Shown piece after piece: positions 1 to 8,153 of a stretch of 64,000 nucleotides of DNA; the first letter of the stretch is position 1; the number at the start of each line of letters is the position of its first letter. Both the position numbers and the translations under genes were made by a program. The notes below the pieces were generated by a model. It searched no databases. It was not told where the DNA came from and saw nothing but the letters and a program-made list of their open reading frames with translations. Source of the DNA: Acidianus infernus (lineage in GTDB: Archaea > Thermoproteota > Thermoprotei_A > Sulfolobales > Sulfolobaceae); NCBI RefSeq assembly GCF_009729545.1, contig NZ_WFIY01000004.1:88001-152000 (forward strand), read 5' to 3'.

Positions 1-1
1 T

Positions 2-397
2 GCTCATCCTTTTTACGGAGACGACGAGAACTATTTTTACTTCTTTGCTCACAATGGTTCTGTTGATAAAGAAAAATTAGCTCAAGTTTTGAATTTTCAA
101 GGTCAAACCACAATAGATAGTGAACTTGCTTTAAAATTTCTAATAAAGAATGGCTTAGATAAAGGGATAGACCTTTTAATGAAAGATTATACGAAGTCAG
201 CCCTCAATGTTTTTATATTAAGAATATCTAGATCTGACGGCTCCGCAGAACTTTATTACGTGAATTATTACACGAGGAAAGATAGAAGCGAGTATTATAA
301 GTTTTATAAGAACGAGAACGCTGTATTCTCTTCTACCCTAGCATACTACGGAATAAGAGGCGTTGAGGTTGAGGAAGGAAAGCTCTTAAGGCTATAA
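2..397 (+). CDS. Class II glutamine amidotransferase-like protein (3' part)
   Basis: The gene enters from the left window edge. The frame is open from base 2 and begins AHPFYGDDENYFYFFAHNGS, which matches the 'HPF...FAHNG' segment around the glutamine-binding region of class II (Ntn) amidotransferase domains such as the YafJ/DUG3 type. A TTG at 89 could be called as a start, but it would cut off this conserved stretch, so I read the gene as 5'-truncated by the window. About 131 residues are visible. The N-terminal catalytic Cys would lie upstream. No partner synthetase domain follows; the protein ends in LLRL at a TAA. The substrate is unknown. Confidence 0.7.
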   Translation, partial: AHPFYGDDENYFYFFAHNGSVDKEKLAQVLNFQGQTTIDSELALKFLIKNGLDKGIDLLMKDYTKSALNVFILRISRSDGSAELYYVNYYTRKDRSEYYKFYKNENAVFSSTLAYYGIRGVEVEEGKLLRL

Positions 398-404
398 TTA
401 ATGA

Positions 405-966
405 GCAGAAGAGGTCATTGCTAGAGCGTTTAACGAAGATTTTGCGATAAAAGTAGCTGATCTTATAGCCGATAAGATAGATGGGCTGGCTAAAAAAGTT
501 CAAGATCTTGTAGACCAACAGAAATTTTAGGAAAATGACAAGAAGTCCAATCAAATTATGAATCTCGATAAAGCAATTGAGGAGATGAAAGAGGAAAAGG
601 GACTAAAAATTCGAAAAATGATCTCAGAACTTGACGAAAGGTTTGAAGCAACTATTTCTGAACTTAAGGAAGAAAACAAGAAAAGGGATAAAACTATATA
701 AACAGGGTCAGCAAATTTTACGCACATTAGAAAATTTGATTGGTTCTTTATAACAGGAAGCTATTGAACACATTGAATACGTTATTAAATCCAGGCTTAA
801 TGCAGATTTGAATTATTGCATAAAATATCGTTGGGAAAGCTAGAGCTGGAATAAGTACATTTTGGAACAGAAGCTTACAAGCTCGAGATTGATCGTTCCA
901 GTAATTTGCGCAATCACACTGACTAAAGAACAGGTAGAAGATTGTAATAAAAAGGGAGTTATTTAA
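405..966 (+). pseudogene. Decayed coiled-coil protein gene (DUF3782/nuclease-like remnant)
   Basis: No intact ORF fills this stretch, but coding-like text is visible across frames. The frame from 405 reads AEEVIARAFNEDFAIKVADL, hits an in-frame TAG at 528-530, and continues in the same frame through a charged coiled coil (558-701). A second frame then gives QGQQILRTLENLIGSL, stop, QEAIEHIEYVIKSRLNADL, and a third gives KLTSSRLIVPVICAITLTKE and ends at TAA 964-966. The order (N-terminal cap, coiled coil, 'QEAIEH', a late 'VPVICA' strand) resembles archaeal coiled-coil proteins with a C-terminal PD-(D/E)XK-like fold (DUF3782 type). At least three lesions are needed to join the pieces. The family name is an inference from pattern memory. 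Confidence 0.5.
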
Positions 967-985
967 TAGGAATTACTTCCCCTTA

Positions 986-1546
986 TTAGCTTGACCACCT
1001 TTCAATTATTTCTTTATTATCAAGGACTAGCATTAATTTACTCATGTTTATCAGAGACCTTTCGTGTGCATCTTTATCAGAAGACGACACTGCTTCTCTA
1101 GCTATTACTGGTAAATAACCTAGAGCTTGGGCGTGTCTTGCTGATGTCTCTACACCTATATCAGTTGCAATTCCAGTGAATACTATTGTTTGTATTCCCG
1201 CATTCCTCAACATCAGCTCGAAATTAGTACCCACGAATATGCTTGTGGTATTCTTGTTTAAAACAACGTCGCCTTCTAGTGGATATACCTCTTTTACAAT
1301 GTCTCCAGGGTTAAATGATCTCCTCATGTAAGGTGGTTGGAATCTTTCTGGCAATGGCGTTATCTTTGTGTAAACAATAGGAACGTTATATTGTCTGGCT
1401 ACAGAAATAAGTTCTTTCAATTTTTGCAGAAATTCTTCCTTATTAAATATGGAATTTACTAGAGCTTCTTGCACGTCCCAGACTACTAGCACGGAATTGT
1501 CTTTCCTTATGAATTTCTTCACCTCATCCTTGTTGAACCAAGCCAT
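986..1546 (-). CDS. Isochorismatase-family hydrolase, Gly in place of the nucleophile Cys
   Basis: A 186-residue cytosolic alpha/beta hydrolase of the isochorismatase/nicotinamidase superfamily. Asp24 (VVWDVQ) and Lys98 (LNKNTTS) fit the first two members of the catalytic triad. The third site reads TGIATDIGVETSARHA, with Gly131 where cysteine hydrolases have Cys. True isochorismatases (EntB, PhzD) also lack this Cys and act through the Asp, so the protein could hydrolyse a vinyl ether or be a non-thiol enzyme rather than a nicotinamidase. The start is an ATG at 1546, divergent from the MFS gene at 1639. The substrate cannot be told from the context. Confidence 0.85.
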   Translation of the reverse strand: MAWFNKDEVKKFIRKDNSVLVVWDVQEALVNSIFNKEEFLQKLKELISVARQYNVPIVYTKITPLPERFQPPYMRRSFNPGDIVKEVYPLEGDVVLNKNTTSIFVGTNFELMLRNAGIQTIVFTGIATDIGVETSARHAQALGYLPVIAREAVSSSDKDAHERSLINMSKLMLVLDNKEIIERWSS

Positions 1547-1638
1547 AATCTCATCTAACTAGCTAAGCTAAAAAGTTTTTATCCAAAAATTTTGGTAGCA
1601 AACCAACATAATATAGATATATCGAAAATCTTATATTT

Positions 1639-3111
1639 ATGAAGTTCTCAATTTCCCTCATGGACATTAAATCTAGAACTCTACTTATACTTTCTTTAAT
1701 GTTGCTGATTGTAAACTACGTTGAAACAATGGTTGTTCCCGCTTTGCCAACGATAGAGCGGGACTTTTCAATTTCTGCTACATTAGCCGGATGGGTAACT
1801 TCAGCCTATATGATAGTTGCAGCAGCAACTTCACCGTTAATGGGCAAACTTGCAGATACTTACGGCAAAAAGAAGATGTACGTTACTGCAATAGGTTTTT
1901 ATATAATTGCGGTAGCTATGGCAGGTTTTTCTCCAAATATATGGGTTTTATTAGGTGCTAGGGCTATTCAAGGTGTTGGATTCTCAATGTTTCCAATAGC
2001 AATAGCTTACATAACAGACTTATATCCTAAGGAAAAAGTCGCTTTTGCGCAAGCAATATTAAGTGCTATGATAGGAATAGGCCCGGCTCTTGGATTACTA
2101 ATTGGATCTTATGTAGTCGAAGATCTAGGTTGGCCTTACGCTTTTCATACAGCGGCAATATTATCTTTAATCCTTTTCATTATTTCTATAAAGTACCTTC
2201 CACACACTGGAATAAGATATAAGGAAAAAGTTGACTACTTAGGTTCAACGTTAATAGGCTTAGCTACAGTCCTAGTTTTAGTTTACATTACTGAAGGACC
2301 TACATTAGGATGGACTTCAGTATGTAACTTATCCTTGCTCATTTCCGGGCTATTAACATATGGAATTTTTATAGCTGCTGAAAGAAAGATAAAAGAACCT
2401 TTGTTAAGGTTAGATTTATTTAAAATAAGAAACTTTGCAGTAGCTAACTTAGTAGGAATAATTTCTGGAGTAGGAATGTTCACAGTCTTCATCTTTCTAG
2501 TTTATTACTCTCAGTTACCTTCACCTTACGGACTTGGATTATCAATAATTCAGTCTGGATTATTAATGTCTCCAGTGGCCTTCGGAATGGTGATTTTCGG
2601 TCCCATGTTTGGTAGAGCTTTGCCAAAAATAGGCCCAAAACCTATCTTAATTCTAGGTAGTCTGCTATCATCATTAGCTTATATTATGTTAATATATTAT
2701 AGATCCAATCCAACAGAAGTTCTCATTGATGGATTTGTATCATCAATAGGATTAGTAGCAGTTATAATACCTTTAGTAAACATGGTAGCATTATCATTAC
2801 CAGACCAGTACAGAACTACGGGGATGGGAATGAATGCACTGCTAAGAACCATAGGCGGAGCCGCAGGTCCAGTAGTCGCTACGTCATTTATGCAGACTTA
2901 TCAAGCTCCTGTCATAATGGTTTACGATAATCAACCGTTGGTTTTAGGTTTTATGCCTTCCTCTACTGCTTTCAATTATATTGCTTTATTCGGACTTGCA
3001 ATGATGATCCTTACGTTAATAGTTTCACTATGGACTAAGAATTACACATTTAGAGAAGTTGCCGTTAAAGGAAGTAATAACGCTCATTTGAAGAACGAAT
3101 ATACAAGGTAA
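1639..3111 (+). CDS. MFS drug transporter, DHA2 (14-TM) family
   Basis: A 490-residue polytopic membrane protein. Its N-half carries the MFS motif A region (LMGKLADTYGKKKMY, residues about 75-90), and the antiporter-type motif C is suggested by GIGPALGLLIGSYV in TM5. The length and about 14 hydrophobic segments fit the EmrB/QacA (DHA2) group of proton-driven exporters. The substrate is unknown. It is divergent from the isochorismatase-like gene, and its 3' end overlaps the convergent small membrane protein gene by 28 bases. Confidence 0.9.
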   Translation: MKFSISLMDIKSRTLLILSLMLLIVNYVETMVVPALPTIERDFSISATLAGWVTSAYMIVAAATSPLMGKLADTYGKKKMYVTAIGFYIIAVAMAGFSPNIWVLLGARAIQGVGFSMFPIAIAYITDLYPKEKVAFAQAILSAMIGIGPALGLLIGSYVVEDLGWPYAFHTAAILSLILFIISIKYLPHTGIRYKEKVDYLGSTLIGLATVLVLVYITEGPTLGWTSVCNLSLLISGLLTYGIFIAAERKIKEPLLRLDLFKIRNFAVANLVGIISGVGMFTVFIFLVYYSQLPSPYGLGLSIIQSGLLMSPVAFGMVIFGPMFGRALPKIGPKPILILGSLLSSLAYIMLIYYRSNPTEVLIDGFVSSIGLVAVIIPLVNMVALSLPDQYRTTGMGMNALLRTIGGAAGPVVATSFMQTYQAPVIMVYDNQPLVLGFMPSSTAFNYIALFGLAMMILTLIVSLWTKNYTFREVAVKGSNNAHLKNEYTR

Positions 3112-3467
3112 GTTATTATACCATAGAAAATATGAGCTAACACGTACGTTAATGTTATCTTTATTGGGAAAACCAATAAGTGAACTGGAAGGCTAAAGAG
3201 ACTTAGTACTGCGGAACCAAATAAAATACCCATAATCAATGTTGATAAGAAGTTTCTATTTTCATATCTTACTTTAGTTACTTCTATTATTGATATTCCA
3301 ACTAATGCTATAATGATTGCAGCAATTAGGTGTAGTAGGATTCCTACAATAACGGAATCAATTCTGAGAACGTGATAAGATATCGTTGAAAATACGCTGA
3401 GATTGTTTATAAAGAAGATTATTTCTAAAAGCCCTCCTATAAATCCTGATAATATTTTCTTTATCAT
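3084..3467 (-). CDS. Small four-TM membrane protein, function unknown
   Basis: A 127-residue protein with about four hydrophobic segments (roughly residues 4-25, 38-62, 75-95, 100-124) and no charged catalytic pattern. It is transcribed toward the MFS gene and overlaps its end by 28 bases. The hydrophobic periodicity, and the lack of any other gene between 3112 and 3467, make it more likely a real gene than a shadow. I do not recognise the family. Confidence 0.65.
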   Translation of the reverse strand: MIKKILSGFIGGLLEIIFFINNLSVFSTISYHVLRIDSVIVGILLHLIAAIIIALVGISIIEVTKVRYENRNFLSTLIMGILFGSAVLSLFSLPVHLLVFPIKITLTYVLAHIFYGIITYLVYSFFK

Positions 3468-3559
3468 GGTTGAATATATTTTTTATACTTTAAAAATTTT
3501 TTATAAGCTTATTCTCTTACTTGCCTTAATTTTAAATATTTTTTAAGGCATTTTCACAC

Positions 3560-4387
3560 GTGGTAAGGGGTTATTTAACCATACTAGGAGTAATAATAGT
3601 TTGGGGAATTTCTTTCCCTTTATCAAAAATTGCCCTCTATTTTATGTCTCCTTTTGTACTTACTTTTATTAGATTTATCATAGGTGGTTTAATTTTAACA
3701 GCTTACGGAAAAGGAATAATTTACGGTAAAAAGGAGGCTATTAATGCAATACTTAACATGGGAATTTTTGTCATACTCTTAAACCTAGCAATAAACTATT
3801 CCACAAACCCTGCATTAGCCTCTGTACTAATTTATATGCAACCTATATTCGTAGCATTACTCTCAAGGCTAAGAGGTGAGGAAATCTCATTCCCTCAATT
3901 AGTTGGAATAATAGTTTCATTTACTGGTATATTCATTTCAGTAGATAGCGTTAATTTTAGCCCAGGGTCGCTGATAGCAATAGTTGCAGCAATACTTTGG
4001 GCAGTTGGAACTTTATATTACTCTAACCTAAAAAATAGGGATATAGTAAAGCTTAACGCTTTCATGTCCCTCTTTTCTTCATTATTTGTAATACCGATCC
4101 TGCCTTTTGATTTTTATTTTAAGCCTTCTGTCCTTGGAATAGGTGTGGGAATTTTAGTTGCAATAATAGCCCAAGCTTTAGGCTTCATATTCTGGTTTTC
4201 AAGTGTTAAAGAATTAGGTGCAACGACCGCATCTAGTATAGTCATTTTAGTTCCAGTGTCTGCTTATCTATTTTCTTTCATAATTTTAGACCAAATACCC
4301 AATGTTTTCCAAATATTTGGCTCATCGTTGGCTCTTATAGGAGTTTTCATCTCCCAATATAGTAGAGTATACTTATCAAGAAAATGA
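3560..4387 (+). CDS. EamA/DMT-superfamily transporter
   Basis: A 275-residue membrane protein with ten hydrophobic segments and the two-fold EamA repeat: N-half 'WGISFPLSKIALYFMSPFVL', C-half 'LGATTASSIVILVPVSAYLF'. Members export metabolites or amino acids; the substrate is unknown. The start is GTG at 3560. A second DMT gene lies at 54236. The upstream 3468-3559 segment is very AT-rich, with TATA-like TTTAAATATT about 25 bases before the start. Confidence 0.88.
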   Translation: MVRGYLTILGVIIVWGISFPLSKIALYFMSPFVLTFIRFIIGGLILTAYGKGIIYGKKEAINAILNMGIFVILLNLAINYSTNPALASVLIYMQPIFVALLSRLRGEEISFPQLVGIIVSFTGIFISVDSVNFSPGSLIAIVAAILWAVGTLYYSNLKNRDIVKLNAFMSLFSSLFVIPILPFDFYFKPSVLGIGVGILVAIIAQALGFIFWFSSVKELGATTASSIVILVPVSAYLFSFIILDQIPNVFQIFGSSLALIGVFISQYSRVYLSRK

Positions 4388-4401
4388 TCGATACACTAGT
4401 A

Positions 4402-4462
4402 AACTCTCAGTGCCGGTGGACTGCATCACGGTTCAGTATAGAGCGTGCTCAGCATCAGTTTT
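4402..4462 (-). ncRNA. Candidate C/D box sRNA (2'-O-methylation guide)
   Basis: A GC-rich island lies in an otherwise AT-rich spacer. On the minus strand it reads: C box CTGATGC (4452-4458), 15-nt guide (4437-4451), D' box CTGA (4433-4436), 3-nt spacer, C' box GTGATGC (4423-4429), 12-nt guide AGTCCACCGGCA (4411-4422), D box CTGA (4407-4410). The order, the short C'/D' linker and the 12-nt D guide match archaeal C/D sRNAs. The C and C' boxes keep the UGAUG core but differ at the outer bases from RUGAUGA. The D guide would bind TGCCGGTGGACT in a target RNA. Confidence 0.6.
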
Positions 4463-4559
4463 TCTATATCATTTGCTAATAATTATTTTTACCTCAAGTG
4501 ATGCAGGATAAGATTTTTCTAAATTAGCTTTAAATTGTTGGGTATCAAATATACCTAAC

Positions 4560-5741
4560 ATGGACGTTAGAAGGAAATTAAGGATATTAATAATTACTTC
4601 CTTAGCCCATTTTAATAACGATGGAACTTTCCTAATATTCCCCCTTCTTATAGTGTACTACTCTACGGTTGATAGGATAAGCCTAATAATCTTAGGATCA
4701 ATGTCGATAATTTATACTTTACTTTCTGGTCTTCTATCTCCTTTAATAGGCGACTTTGCGGATAAGCATAACGTTGATTCTGCCTTAATGAGTTTAGGAA
4801 TATTTTTGGAAGGTTTGGCAATAGGAATTTTTGGAATTTCCTTCATGTTTCCGTCCATAGCGTTAATAGCATTAGGTTCGACACTTTTAGGAATAGGTCA
4901 GGCTTTTTATCACCCAATTGGCGGTGCAATACTTTCTAGGACTTTTGGCAAGGAAGCTGGCAGAGCGTTAGGAATTAATGGATCCTTAGGAAGTTTAGGA
5001 AGGTCTTTAATGCCTTCAATTGTAACTTTTCTTATACTAGGCCTTGGGGAAATAACCGGTTTGCTTACAGTCTCTGCATACATGGTACTTTCAGCTATGA
5101 TAATATTTGTAGGTCTTAAGTTCTATAAAAGAGAATCCATAGACGTTAGGAAGAGTAAAGAGAAGTTAGAAAAGGCGTTTTATAAGTTCTTAATTATATT
5201 AGGTTCAATAGTATTTATAAGGAGTATGTTCATCACTGGTACAACTACTTTCGTTGGAGAGTTTGTATACGACGTATATCATTCTAAAGAGTTGGCTGGA
5301 ATATTCTTAACTATAGGATTTTTAGGCTCTGTTTTAGGTCAACCTGCTTTTGGTTGGCTTACTGAAAGAAAAGGCGGAAGATATGCATTCATAGTTAGTA
5401 GCTTATTGACAATAGTCACCTTTATAGGATTTTTAGCATTTGCTGAAAACCTGATATTATCCCTTTCTTTTTACACGATATTCACGTTTTCTGCGTTTAG
5501 CTCTTTCCCAGTATTGTTAGGTTACGTAAGTCAAACATTTCCTAAAAATTTCTATACGGTAGCAAATTCATATATCTGGGGTATAGGAGTTACAGTAGGA
5601 GGTGCCGGCGGAAACGCATTAATAACAGTACTTCTGGGATTAAGATACACAATACTTTCATCGTTTTACATAATGCTGGGATTGGCAATATTTTCTGCCA
5701 TACTAATGCCTTTAATTCCAAAGAGAGTTTCTACACCGTGA
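4560..5741 (+). CDS. MFS transporter (12-TM, fosmidomycin-resistance-like)
   Basis: A 393-residue integral membrane protein with 12 hydrophobic segments. The N-terminal SLAHFNNDGTFLIFPLLIVY and the motif-A-like PLIGDFADKHNVDSA after TM2 recall the Fsr-like branch of MFS exporters. The substrate is unknown. A TATA-like stretch lies in the AT-rich leader, and the start ATG at 4560 follows TATACCTAAC. It stands alone, downstream of the sRNA candidate and upstream of the ThDP enzyme. Confidence 0.85.
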   Translation: MDVRRKLRILIITSLAHFNNDGTFLIFPLLIVYYSTVDRISLIILGSMSIIYTLLSGLLSPLIGDFADKHNVDSALMSLGIFLEGLAIGIFGISFMFPSIALIALGSTLLGIGQAFYHPIGGAILSRTFGKEAGRALGINGSLGSLGRSLMPSIVTFLILGLGEITGLLTVSAYMVLSAMIIFVGLKFYKRESIDVRKSKEKLEKAFYKFLIILGSIVFIRSMFITGTTTFVGEFVYDVYHSKELAGIFLTIGFLGSVLGQPAFGWLTERKGGRYAFIVSSLLTIVTFIGFLAFAENLILSLSFYTIFTFSAFSSFPVLLGYVSQTFPKNFYTVANSYIWGIGVTVGGAGGNALITVLLGLRYTILSSFYIMLGLAIFSAILMPLIPKRVSTP

Positions 5742-5827
5742 ATGTTTTTTAAATAAATATAGTAAAGTTATTACTTCTTTCAGTTTAGCTCCAGGAAGAG
5801 TAAAATGTTTAAAAAATTAGATTGTAA

Positions 5828-5876
5828 TATTTGATAAAACAATTAATGTTAAAACATATCAAATAGTTTTTATACT
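5828..5876 (+). promoter_or_regulatory. Inverted repeat and TATA box before the ThDP enzyme gene
   Basis: TATTTGAT (5828-5835) and ATCAAATA (5858-5865) form a perfect 8-bp inverted repeat with a 22-bp gap. It sits directly upstream of a TATA element TTTTTATAC (5868-5876) that is about 25 bases before the ATG at 5897. This geometry suits an activator or repressor dimer that touches TFB/TBP binding on a leaderless mRNA. The regulator is unknown. Confidence 0.45.
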
Positions 5877-5896
5877 TCATTACAAGCTTATTTTAT

Positions 5897-7378
5897 ATGC
5901 TTGGAGACAAGATTTTTGAAATACTCAGGGAATTTACTGATAGAATATACGGGAACCCCGGAACAACTGAATTATCTTTTATAAAGAAAATACCTCCAGG
6001 TTTTAAATACTATTTAGCACTGCAGGACGGAATTGCGGTAGGGATGGCTGAAGGATATCATTTGGGCAGTGAGAAGTTAGCTGTAGTAAATCTTCACGCA
6101 GCTCCAGGCTTATCTAATGCCCTAGGATTCCTTTATACTGCTTACATGGATAGAATACCTATGGTAATAATTGGAGGCCAACAGACTTCCTCCCACCTTT
6201 CAGACGAGCCTAGACTTTACGGAGATTTAACAACAATATCTAAGCCGGTAGTTAAGGCGTCTTTTGAAGCAAGAAATGCTGATGAAGGTGTAAAATTCCT
6301 TATAAGGGCAATAAAAACTTCCTTAACTCCTCCTTATGGTCCTACTTTCCTTTCCATTCCTGAAGATTTAGAAGACAAGGAAGTTAACATAACTATTAGA
6401 AGTTTTATGCACAAGGTGGAGCTTTGTTGTAGGGAAGACGAAGTAAAGGAAATAATGAATGAAATTAACTCCTTTGATAAAATAGCAATAGTAGCAGGTT
6501 ATGAAATAGATGTATTCAACGCTCATGATGAAATGAGGGAATTTGCTGAGAAAATTAACTCCCCGGTTTTTGCTGAACCTTTCGCTTCTAGAAGTCCTTT
6601 TGAGACTCCACATAAGCTTTTTGCAGGAGATTTACCTAGAAGGTCTAGTGAGATAAATAAGGTACTTGAAGATTTTCCTGCTGTGCTAATCATAGGAGGT
6701 AGCGTAAATAATGTGCTATTTCCTGACGACGAAGTACTGAAAGGAAAAGAGGTTATTGAAGTGACTTACGATTGGATTGAGGCGTCAAGAAGAACTTGGA
6801 AGACTTTAGTTTGTAACCCTAAGGACTTTCTAAAGATTGCAATCAAATATGCAAAGCCTCACGTATTTAGTCCAGTAAAAGTTTCTCCTGCAAGGAATCA
6901 GAAAGTGGAGGAAATAATGAAATTATTATATCCTCATTTAGAAAATTACGCTGTATTTGATGAGGCGCCGTCTTATAGGGAAATAATAAGATCAATAATT
7001 GGTTATAAAAGAAGGTTATTCTTTGCAAATAGAGCAGGATTTATTGGTTGGGCAATTCCTGCGTCTTTCGGTTACTCCTCTACCGGAGGTAAAGCCTTGG
7101 CAATAGTTGGAGATGGAAGCTTTAATTATAGTTTTCAAGCTTTGTGGTCTGCAACAAAATATGGAGGGATAATGAAAGTTCTTGTAATTAACAATCAAGG
7201 ATATAATTCTCTTAAAAGTTGGGGAAATACTAATGCGGAAATTCTCTCACCTATAACTTCTCCGTGGAAATTAGCTTCAAGTTATGGATTTGAAGGAAAA
7301 GAGTTTGATGACTATAAGAAAGGAATAGAATGGTTAATGGAGGATAATACTCAAAAGTTGGCCGAACTTAAGGTATAA
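5897..7378 (+). CDS. Thiamine diphosphate-dependent decarboxylase/lyase, benzoylformate decarboxylase-like
   Basis: A 493-residue ThDP enzyme with the usual order: PYR domain (1-165), central domain, PP domain (about 330-490). The PP domain has the ThDP motif GDGSFNYSFQALWSATKYGG followed by NN. The N-terminal GNPGTTELSF and NLHAAPGLSNALG closely follow benzoylformate decarboxylase (GNPGSNELP, NLHSAAGTGNAMG). The catalytic Glu of the PYR domain (LQE in BFD) appears as Asp44 (LQDG), and the substrate-binding Ser as Thr23. The exact 2-oxoacid is therefore uncertain. It is monocistronic with its own promoter, and its 3' end overlaps the convergent SRPBCC gene. Confidence 0.8.
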   Translation: MLGDKIFEILREFTDRIYGNPGTTELSFIKKIPPGFKYYLALQDGIAVGMAEGYHLGSEKLAVVNLHAAPGLSNALGFLYTAYMDRIPMVIIGGQQTSSHLSDEPRLYGDLTTISKPVVKASFEARNADEGVKFLIRAIKTSLTPPYGPTFLSIPEDLEDKEVNITIRSFMHKVELCCREDEVKEIMNEINSFDKIAIVAGYEIDVFNAHDEMREFAEKINSPVFAEPFASRSPFETPHKLFAGDLPRRSSEINKVLEDFPAVLIIGGSVNNVLFPDDEVLKGKEVIEVTYDWIEASRRTWKTLVCNPKDFLKIAIKYAKPHVFSPVKVSPARNQKVEEIMKLLYPHLENYAVFDEAPSYREIIRSIIGYKRRLFFANRAGFIGWAIPASFGYSSTGGKALAIVGDGSFNYSFQALWSATKYGGIMKVLVINNQGYNSLKSWGNTNAEILSPITSPWKLASSYGFEGKEFDDYKKGIEWLMEDNTQKLAELKV

Positions 7379-7894
7379 TATTTCTTTTTTCTTCTTCTAT
7401 CAACAGAGCTTTTCTTACGTTCTCTATTACATCATCCGGCATTATGATGTTCGATAAGCTCTTTATTACTGCACCAGGTAAGATAGAGCCTAAGAAGTTT
7501 AGCTCAGCCTCAAAAGTTACAATAATAGTTAGCCTTAAGCTTTCTCCCAATCTCGCTTGCCTAAAACTTATTTTATATCACCTGCGTCGATTTTGTAATT
7601 TATTAATCCTGAATCATAATAGGGACCTTCAACCTTTGCTATTAAAGACCTTTTTAAAACTCTTCCTATCACATTTCTAGATAAACGTAAGGGAATTATG
7701 ACCTTATCCTCATAAGGTAAGAATCCAAGTAGCCTTATTGCGCTCTCTTTATTGTCTATAATTGACGATATGTAATCCTTAGGTAAAGATATCTTGAAAG
7801 AATCAGAAGACGTTAAATGATGATGCTTGGCACTCTTTATATGCTTTTTAAATGACTTTTCATCTTGAAATTCTTTATCACAACACCTATACAT
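7368..7894 (-). pseudogene. Zinc-finger-like N-terminus plus SRPBCC domain gene, frameshifted
   Basis: Two adjoining reading frames make one protein. The first (7894-7568) starts MYRCCDKEFQDEKSFKKH, a C2H2-like N-terminus, and runs into an SRPBCC (CoxG/START-like) fold ending KIDAGDIK-stop. The second (to 7368) resumes at once as ISFRQARLGESLRLTIIV and supplies the C-terminal strand and long helix of that fold. A -1 shift in the AAAA run (7571-7574) restores one ORF: adding one A turns ATA AAA TAA into ATA AAA ATA AGT. It may be a recent pseudogene, a sequencing error, or programmed -1 frameshifting. The intact product would be about 175 residues. Its ligand is unknown. Confidence 0.65.
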
Positions 7895-8153
7895 AGGGTA
7901 TCATGCTTTAGGTAAAATTTAAGGAATAGTTTAAATCTTTTTAACACTTTACGTGCTTCTGTAGAACTATAGTTTATCATTATATAATGGCTGACTATAT
8001 TCAAGTAATAAGTTTTAAACGGATATATTTTAAAAAGTTTAAAGAATTTATATTCAGTAATGTATTAACTCTGTTAAAGTCAATTTCCCATATTTTTTAT
8101 AAGATGTTTATTTAATCTTGGGAAAAGAAAGTTACTTTTGGTGATAAAGTAAA

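Noticed and set aside
7444..7680. 78-residue plus-strand ORF over the frameshifted SRPBCC gene
   Set aside because: No motif, and the minus-strand frames give a recognisable domain.
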